Assembly: GCA_963971305.1 (NCBI GenBank)
Contig: OZ020306.1
Location: forward strand, 33,811,512 to 33,875,511
Direction: 5' to 3'
From: Arcuatula senhousia
Lineage: Eukaryota > Mollusca > Bivalvia > Mytilida > Mytilidae
DNA: 64,000 bases
The translations under genes were made by a program, and so were the position numbers. The notes below the pieces were generated by a model. It saw nothing but the letters and a program-made list of their open reading frames with translations. It was not told the origin of the DNA and searched no databases. This document shows, in pieces, positions 57,721-64,000 of the stretch (its first letter is position 1; the number at the start of each line of letters is the position of its first letter).

Positions 57721-58321
57721 TATCAAAAAATGTTGCTCAAACATGGACCTAGATATGTGACTATGCATGAATAAAAATTCAATTTCAAACTATTGAGTAT
57801 TGTTTTGTAATTCATGGGAACAGAAATATGTAAATACGAATGAGTTAGGGGCATTTTCTGTCAGGAGTTCAGGTCATTACTGCCAGTGAAATTCATGACT
57901 GTAGAATGTTGTTTGAAAAAAAGAAAGAAACTATTTAAAAAATTGTCCTCACACTCTCAAAATCAAAAAAATAATATTGGTCTATGATACTCCGTGTACA
58001 GAAGATCAGATACTTTTAAAAACATCATTCTTCTTTCCATAGGCATACACATGTAACTGTACGCCAACATCGCTTTTTAATAAACATTTCACTTCACGTC
58101 TTTGTCCGATCAGCTGTTGCATCAGTTTTCATAAATATAAGGTCAAGGATGCAAAGGGACCACTTAGTTTACTTTCGTTTTTCGGAAAAGAGCCGCCGGA
58201 TCAATAAAATCTTGACAGGAAAAAAAGCGCGGGAAATCGTGTCACATTAAATAACGCGGTAAGCGACGAGAAGTTCCTAACACATATTTATAATAAGCGA
58301 TCCCCTTAGAAACCAAGATGG

Positions 58322-58519
58322 CGACATTACAATAGGAATTCCCCGTAAGGATTTTATTTTTAGAAAATAACAAAGTAAAAGGCGGTGATCAGGCAAATCA
58401 TTGCTGCCAAAAAAGTTGGACAAATACGATCTAAGGAATGAGAGACAACTCGAGTGATTCTGGTAAGCAGTTTTAAAATAAATACAGAAAACCGTGCGCA
58501 GAATTTACCTGACTCGGAC
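58322..58519 (-). repeat. Right terminal inverted repeat
   Basis: Inverse of 47812-48018. The inner end contains CCAAGATGGCGACATT, a YY1-like box; the left arm has AACAATGGCGGATT in the same outward direction. Confidence 0.85.
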
Positions 58520-58607
58520 TATAGGTGAGTATCAGACGAGTCCGGTAGGACGAGTCTGATACGAGACTAGATGTAGATAGTATCAAAAAGGAAAGTATAT
58601 AATATTC

Positions 58608-58740
58608 TTTTTATCGGTAATGACGTCACAGTTATCAAGTGCTCCCACCTGATATTTTCTTGTATCACGGACTGTTCATGATACTAAAAAATATCAGGCA
58701 GATGAGATCAAAGGAAAAAGCCGCTTATTACCGATAAAAA
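58608..58740. mobile_element. Small inverted-repeat element beside transposon end
   Basis: TTTTTATCGGTAAT and ATTACCGATAAAAA are perfect 14-bp inverses, 133 bp overall. The interior has GACGTCAC and two GATAC..TATCAG motifs. It abuts the outer inverted arm of the large transposon. Confidence 0.5.
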
Positions 58741-59570
58741 TCAGCACTAGAGATCTTTTATTTTATACTAATTGTATACAATGTAGAAATGAATGTGTTG
58801 CATATATTGTAGGTCTCTGATTGTAATCAGGTGGTGGTATACACATTTGCTCACAAACGAGATTCATATTATATGCACAATGTACATTCAAATGATTATA
58901 CAATGTACTGCTTTATCTTTTTTATTAGAAGTTACCATGTGCAGCACTATGTTGGAAGATAATATGATACAGGTTTAACCTGAGACCCCTCTGAAGTAGA
59001 TATACAAATTAGGGATGACCTCTATATGGGCGACTTATGCATTTTCAGTCAAATTATTTCAGGTGGTTTCTGGTTGATATTGAGACAATTTACCCCTGTC
59101 AACTATGCAAGTCTTGATCCTTCTACCATAAATCCTTCTGGAGCATATTATTAATATGCTGTATATCCCTATTTCAAGGAGTAACCTCTTATCAGCAGCA
59201 TTTGAATGAAAACATTAATCTTTTTAAATAGGGTCATTTACAAACAGCAATAAGTGATCACTTGTTACATTGAAGCCCACTGGTTGTTTTCCGTTGTGGA
59301 TTTGTAAATTGCCGCTGATTTATATGGTTATTTCAAGTTTTCATCAGTATCGGGTCCAAAATCGTGGGATTTAATTGCTGTATGGAATCATTTACTTTCC
59401 TTTTAACAAAATCAGCCAATTTGTTACTTTGAGAGATTTTTCGTATGTATTTATGGAACGTCCAACGCTAAGGGTTTTCAATCTTTCGTTTTACCAGTAG
59501 TTTTTTACACCATTTAAATGAGTTTTTGTCTTTAGTTTTTTGTTTTCGGTTAAAAAGTACACCATTGATA

Positions 59571-60191
59571 AGGGACGTAAGTCCCTTTTACCGGTAGAAA
59601 TCCCCAAGTATATGTAGTTAGTACCGGCAGTCAAATTTCATTTCACTTTTTTTAAAACTTTTTCATTCTAATTTCTAAAAATAACCAATCATCTTTAATA
59701 TTTTTTTTTCTATAAATGAAACATATTTTTAACTATTTTCCAAAAGCTGAAAAATTGCAATAAAAGTTTTTAAATAATTTTATTGAAGTTCATAGTCAAA
59801 CGCTCACGTAACCAACTTTGTGACGTAACCAAAACAAAAATGGCAGACGGCAGAATATCCACTGAAAGGCAACTCAACTCCAACTACATGAATGAGTGTT
59901 TGGCCAAGTCTATGACCCTATCTAGACAAAATGTGTTCTTTATTTATATAAAAAAATACATGTATTATTGAACCGCGATGAAACTAGACTAAGGTTGTAA
60001 ACAAACACACTACCACTACTACCACTGTGAGTGACTGGCCATTCAGACTGGCAGCCGACGGTATATGTTGTGGATCACAAGACGCAGACCTCACTACATG
60101 ACTAGTCACTACAGAATAAACAGACAGTAGATGTAATGGTAAAGTAAAACCAATATTTTTTTACCAAGTCCAAGTTACGACTTACGTCCCT
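59571..60191. mobile_element. 621-bp element with AGGGACGTAAGTC ends
   Basis: AGGGACGTAAGTC and GACTTACGTCCCT are perfect 13-bp inverses. The flank is TA on the left and AA on the right. The interior contains a 62-aa frame (59783-59971; from its ATG at 59840, MADGRISTERQLN) with GTGACGTAAC upstream, which looks like a captured promoter/first-exon fragment. Function unknown. Confidence 0.5.
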
Positions 60192-60374
60192 AAAACAGGT
60201 GTGCCTGTCTCATATTGAATCAGTACTATCGTACTAAATTTGCTATATATTAAGAATATTTCTAAATAAGTCATCATTACAGTTAACAATGTTCTGATCC
60301 TGATAAAGCTTCCGGCTTCTCACCCACGCTTCATATAATACAAAAACATGTTTTCGTGTGTCTAAAGCTATTAA

Positions 60375-60903
60375 TTATATAGTGACCGTCTGGTGAACCA
60401 AAGACGTAGTGCGTGCAAATAACAGTTCTCTAATGATGTTAATTTTCAAACACATTTCTATTTAACTCCCTCTCTTATACTCCTTTTTCTCCATCAAAAC
60501 TGCATTAATCAAATTATGATGTATGAATAAGCCAAATAAAGGCTGATGCTTAAAGTCCATCATGTTGTGATTTTCCACAACATTATCTTGCACTCTTATT
60601 AAATTTTACTCTTATTATACATGTACTTATTTTCTTCGAACGGCATAAAACTACACATAAAAATTTAAGGATGAAATTGCCTAATGAATTGTTTTCGATA
60701 TATCTATTTTCTAATAGTCATTTTCATGGAATTCTTCAGAGAGAAGGTATTGCAAAAAAGTCAGGGAAGAGTTTCTGATTTTTAACCAACTATTCATATA
60801 GAAATTTTGTATAACATTTTCATGGGTTTTTCATTTAATGATTGTTTGTTTGATTTGCAGAAAAATGAATCGGCTATTAAAGTATTGTTTAAGGAGTTGC
60901 AAT
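60375..60903. repeat. Segmental duplication block E, copy 2
   Basis: Collinear with 33711-34260; see that entry for shared words. It is followed at once by a hammerhead-type repeat, which the first copy lacks. Confidence 0.6.
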
Positions 60904-61145
60904 ACATTGGTCATTTGACTAACCACAATTTAACTTCAAATTGTCAAAACCCAAAGGTTCTTCATACCCTACCTTGGTTGTCTTAGTCATTAATTGGTTC
61001 TAGTTCTGCATGTTTTAGTGTAACTGTTATATGCCGTTAATATTTATATAGTATTTGTTCAACTTTTCGTAGTTCAGCTCTGATGTGTCTTAAATAGACG
61101 AAATGCTTGTCAGGTGTATCAAAATTTGGAACTTTTTATTTTTAA
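60900..61145 (+). repeat. Hammerhead-type repeat, degenerate copy
   Basis: AAGGTTCTTC, TACCCTACC and the hammerhead-like end match the repeat at 24540. CTGATGT (61080-61086) has U instead of A at the last core base. Stem II GTCT/AGAC, GAAA and the GTC triplet (61109-61111) are kept. Stem III has changed to ATGCTTGT, so activity is doubtful. Confidence 0.55.
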
Positions 61146-61544
61146 ATCGTGTCTTTTTTAACCTTGACCTATCTATTGGCAAATTTTAAAGAAAATTACC
61201 CTTCATAGTAATTATAAACCCTTAAACATAAGAAAAGTGTTTGTCTGATAGCTTGCAAATAGTAGAAAAATACTAAACAACTTTTGATTGTTTAACTCTA
61301 CGCTTAATGCATTAATTATAAGTTAATCAATATTCTCAAATGACCACCCTCTTAAACTTATGGTCTCAAAAATGTCAAAAAAGTTGGTATTGGCAGATAG
61401 CCTACAAATTCTTGCTTTTCTGTCCGGTGAGCCATGTATTGCCAACGCAAGTTTGCAGATATCCAAGCATATGTACACCAGAGAAAGGACTCGGATCAAT
61501 TTACCTAGGGATCCTTTTTATGACACAAATTATACTCTGTAAGA

Positions 61545-61710
61545 AGAAACGAATCCAACAACAACGTCCAGTGACAGATAGAAGAGCATCCTCTTGTCTT
61601 CTGTCGTTCTTGATAGACCAAAACTTTATTGCTAATCATGATTTAATTAATCATCTATATACTCTTTGTTTGGTGGTCAGACATTTTACATCATTAACGA
61701 GAACTCAGGT
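61545..61710. repeat. Segmental duplication block b, copy D
   Basis: CCAGTGACAGA, TTTAATTAATCATCTATATA and GTCAGACATTTTACATCATT follow the order of 26810-27050. It is cut by the retroelement tail at about 61712. Confidence 0.5.
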
Positions 61711-61711
61711 C

Positions 61712-62050
61712 GTAACAAGAGTGAACTCAGGTGCTCCGGAAGAGGAATTGGTTTCTGCCTGCTATAATACACCCGTCGTAATGCTAATTTCCAATTAAGT
61801 GTGTCAAATCCGGTAAAGGAAGACAAAAAACAAATTTCTACGACAAACCAACATCTGCACTTATTTGAGAGATAGAAATCCCATATTTCTTTACGAGTGC
61901 ACGGTGTCTACCGTAAATTTCTTGAGTTAAGACAGCAACCTTGGAGCAACATGTAATTCCCGCAAGCTCTGGAGTAACGAATCAATCGTGATACAAAGAC
62001 TCCATAAGGATGAGCGGACGGAACGTTGCTACACAACAAGAAAGAAGCAA
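61712..62050 (-). pseudogene. Reverse-transcriptase element remnant, copy 4
   Basis: The minus strand reads SNVPSAHPYGVFVSRLIRYS, then RACGNY, then a broken region and the tail (GGAGCACCTGAGTTCACTC). It is the same protein as copies 1-3, with stops and frameshifts. Confidence 0.55.
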
Positions 62051-62880
62051 GAAAACACTGAACTTTTTCATTATTGCCTTAAACTATGACAATGACCTTT
62101 TTATACTGTTTGTTAGACTGTTTGACCTGTGTCCGTATTTCCGTCACACTTTATATCTCTCTAATGGAGTTAATGCAGTTGAGAACATTTTTTAAGTTAT
62201 TAGTGTTAGAAGTTAATTAAGTTTTTGCTTACTTCCAAGCAGCGAACAGGATAAAGAACATTAACGATATGATTAAATAAACATGAATGATGACGAAGCG
62301 GTATATTGTACAAAGCTGTCCAAATGAACGAATGGGTGTAATCTGGTTTATTACCGATTTTGAAACCTTTTGTAAAACATTTGATATTTCTTATATGAAT
62401 TTATATGAATTATGATGCCACATTTTTTAAAGTAAAATATTACTTGACACATTAGTAATGTAAAAAATAGAGGAGCCCGTAGCCCGTATAACAAAACCAG
62501 TATAATACAAAGATGTGCCGTGGACCTCTTATATATTCTATTTTATTAGAATGATATTCGTTTAGCTAATAAATGCATACAAATCTTCAACATGGTAGAG
62601 CGTTTCAAAAACAATTGTTACCTTATGAAAGCAAGAAAACACTTACCCTTTCTTCTATTGCCTATAACTATGACTAGCATTTTTTTTATATAAAACCGTT
62701 GACACATAATAAAGTAATGATAAAAAGAGGGGCCATAGATTGTATTTAAAAAAAACACAACATAATACCAAAATGTGCCGTAGGCCTTTAATATTCATTT
62801 GTGTAGGGTTTCCCCATATCTATTCTAGCGAAGATTTTCCGTTTAGCTAACAAGTGTGTGCAAATCTTCAACATGGTAAG
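62050..62880. repeat. Local tandem duplication
   Basis: GCAAGAAAACACT with TTGCC(T/-)TA(A)ACTATGAC occurs at 62047 and 62627. ATGTGCCGT(G/A)G with TTTAGCTAA(T/C)AA(A/G)TG(C/T) and CAAATCTTCAACATGGTA occurs at 62513-62600 and 62772-62880. Diverged copies of one segment; no gene. Confidence 0.5.
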
Positions 62881-62899
62881 AGCAACATGAATCAGTTCA

Positions 62900-63310
62900 A
62901 TGTAAGGTTAGAATATCCAAAAAAAAAATAAAAAAGAATGATCAAGTGATTGTAAATTGAACTGTAAGTCTTGTTTCTGACAGAAAACATATTTCAAAGA
63001 CAAATTGAGATAGAGCAAAACATATTGATACTACTATTACACACGACGCAGTCAAGAAAACGAAATTAAAGTAGCTGAAACAAATAAACGTTCACGATTC
63101 TTTATCTCCTTTAACCGATATTGTGATTTATTTGTATTATTATTTCTTTTTTATAGTAAAAACTCCTTCATATGGTAACATATTCAAGATTTATGTGGAC
63201 AACAGAAATTAAATATGTTTAGATGCAAATGAAGGGGGTTTGTTGTACTTCTAGTTAGCATTAATTCATGTTGTCAATAGCAAATCAAGATTTAAGGAGA
63301 AGCCATTTTC
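62900..63310. repeat. Segmental duplication block F, copy 2 (uninterrupted)
   Basis: Collinear with 29100-29429 plus 31400-31620. The junction AAATTAAAGTAGCTGAAAC has no inserted repeat, so it records the empty site of the element at 29430. Confidence 0.6.
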
Positions 63311-63829
63311 AAGAATTAAGAACGAGGAGGCATTAAAAAAGAAAATTGAATATCAAAAAGAACTTTGATAAAAAAAATTATTATTATTTTTTTTTAACCA
63401 GACGATACTGCAGACATAACAAGGGAATATCATATACATATAAGTGTTTTTACAGCTTAGCCGCGACAAGCAACAACAGTGAATAAATTAGGTTATCATA
63501 AAACTGCCGAATTTGGAGGATCAATCTCAATGTAAAAGAGAAATTTAAGATCCCAATGTTCTGACTCTGACCGGTCTTTCCTCCCTCTTTCATTGCGATC
63601 TAACGGTGCGGTTGTAGCACCAACCACACCATGATTGTGAGACATGATGAGGCTATTGAGGTGATCATCTCAGTTAGAAAAAACTAACAAAACTCTCATC
63701 AATACAATCACGAATAATATTTGAATGTTTAACCAGTGGGTGCATGATATTAATAGAAAAAAATAAAGTGAACTCACGCCAAGTCACAGAGATTTGTTCA
63801 AGATGTGAACAGTTGAAAGAAGCAGAGGT

Positions 63830-64000
63830 ATCAATGGGGTATCCGAATATCAAAAGTCCGAAAGGGCAGAGACAAAACCAGTTAACACCAACAAGAACGG
63901 GACAAAAACAGACAACATGGAAACACAAAACAACTAAATATCAATCAACAACGCGAACTCCAGTCGAAACAAGAGTGAACTCAGGTGCTCCGGAAGAGTA
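63830..64000 (-). pseudogene. Reverse-transcriptase element 3' tail, copy 5, runs off the window
   Basis: AAGTCCGAAAGGGCAGAG, GTTAACACCAACAAGAAC and AACTCAGGTGCTCCGGAAGA match the reverse of the shared 3' tail. The coding part would lie beyond 64000. Confidence 0.5.

Larger units (their letters stand above)
54696..58321 (+). other. Transposon 3' region
   Basis: About 3.6 kb between the transposase stop and the right terminal repeat. It holds two AGGG-type MITEs, a reverse copy of the CCTG..AGGAC dispersed repeat near 56710-56790, and a 73-aa frame at 57051-57272 (KRQAAPIGLVKGSF) with no recognised homologue. No second transposon gene is supported. Confidence 0.4.
47812..58519 (+). mobile_element. 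10.7-kb IS630/Tc1/mariner-type transposon (DD83E)
   Basis: The left tip GTCCGAGTCAGGTAAATTCT and the right tip AGAATTTACCTGACTCGGAC are perfect inverses. Near-identity continues about 145 bp to GATCACCGCCTTTTA, then weaker similarity for about 60 bp more. TA flanks both tips (47810-47811, 58520-58521). It carries one spliced transposase gene. The unusual length comes from introns and a 3' region loaded with MITEs (48839, 50397, 55595, 57364) and a hairpin repeat (50757). An outer inverted arm of about 38 bp lies beyond the TA on both sides, so the true tips could be 47770 and 58606. Confidence 0.85.

Overview
The window is eukaryotic, AT-rich, intron-containing DNA. It most resembles a bivalve mollusc, probably a mussel close to Mytilus. 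The reasons are one intron-split invertebrate-type RGK GTPase gene, dispersed repeats carrying a Schistosoma/mussel-type hammerhead core, short elements next to (CCGT)n tracts, and retroelement tails of the kind common in mussel genomes. The genus is inferred from recognised repeat styles and has not been searched. There is no bacterial operon, rRNA gene or CRISPR array.

1-16.3 kb: one host gene on the + strand, an RGK-family (Rad/Rem/Gem-like) small GTPase. It has four coding exons (1215-1920, 7904-7989, 13105-13288, 15757-16019) that join in frame to 412 residues. Its three introns hold MITEs, terminal-hairpin/(CCGT)n tandem-array elements, a tRNA-like SINE head and a retroelement remnant.

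16-40 kb: no intact gene. The 3' UTR and downstream flank of the GTPase gene recur, diverged, at 22.7-27.7 kb, and further pieces recur at 37.5 kb (inverted) and 60.4-63.3 kb. Between them lie five copies or pieces of a family bounded by AGGCTCC and GGTGAGCT hairpins, a hammerhead-bearing repeat, several inverted-repeat elements, and remnants of reverse-transcriptase genes.

40.1-46.3 kb, - strand: a LINE with both ORFs open. ORF1 (645 aa) joins an RNase H1/viroplasmin-type hybrid-binding domain, a PHD finger, a coiled coil and an SGNH esterase. ORF2 (1178 aa) has an APE-type endonuclease, a reverse transcriptase with YADD, and a C-terminal zinc knuckle. This fits the CR1-like group. The 3' end is a short TCTTG-type repeat.

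47.8-58.5 kb, + strand: a roughly 10.7-kb DNA transposon with near-identical terminal inverted repeats of about 145 bp and TA at both ends. It carries a spliced IS630/Tc1/mariner-type transposase with DD83E spacing (like the DD82E 'Sailor' group) and a C-terminal PHD finger. Its introns and 3' region hold younger MITEs.

58.6-64 kb: small inverted-repeat elements, a degenerate second hammerhead copy, duplicated segments, and two minus-strand fragments of the same retroelement family seen at 14.3, 35.0 and 39.4 kb.

The strongest candidates for new biology are the hybrid-binding domain in LINE ORF1, the PHD-bearing DD83E transposase, the unrelated repeat families that share a terminal hairpin plus (CCGT)n plus tandem-array layout, and the genomic hammerhead.
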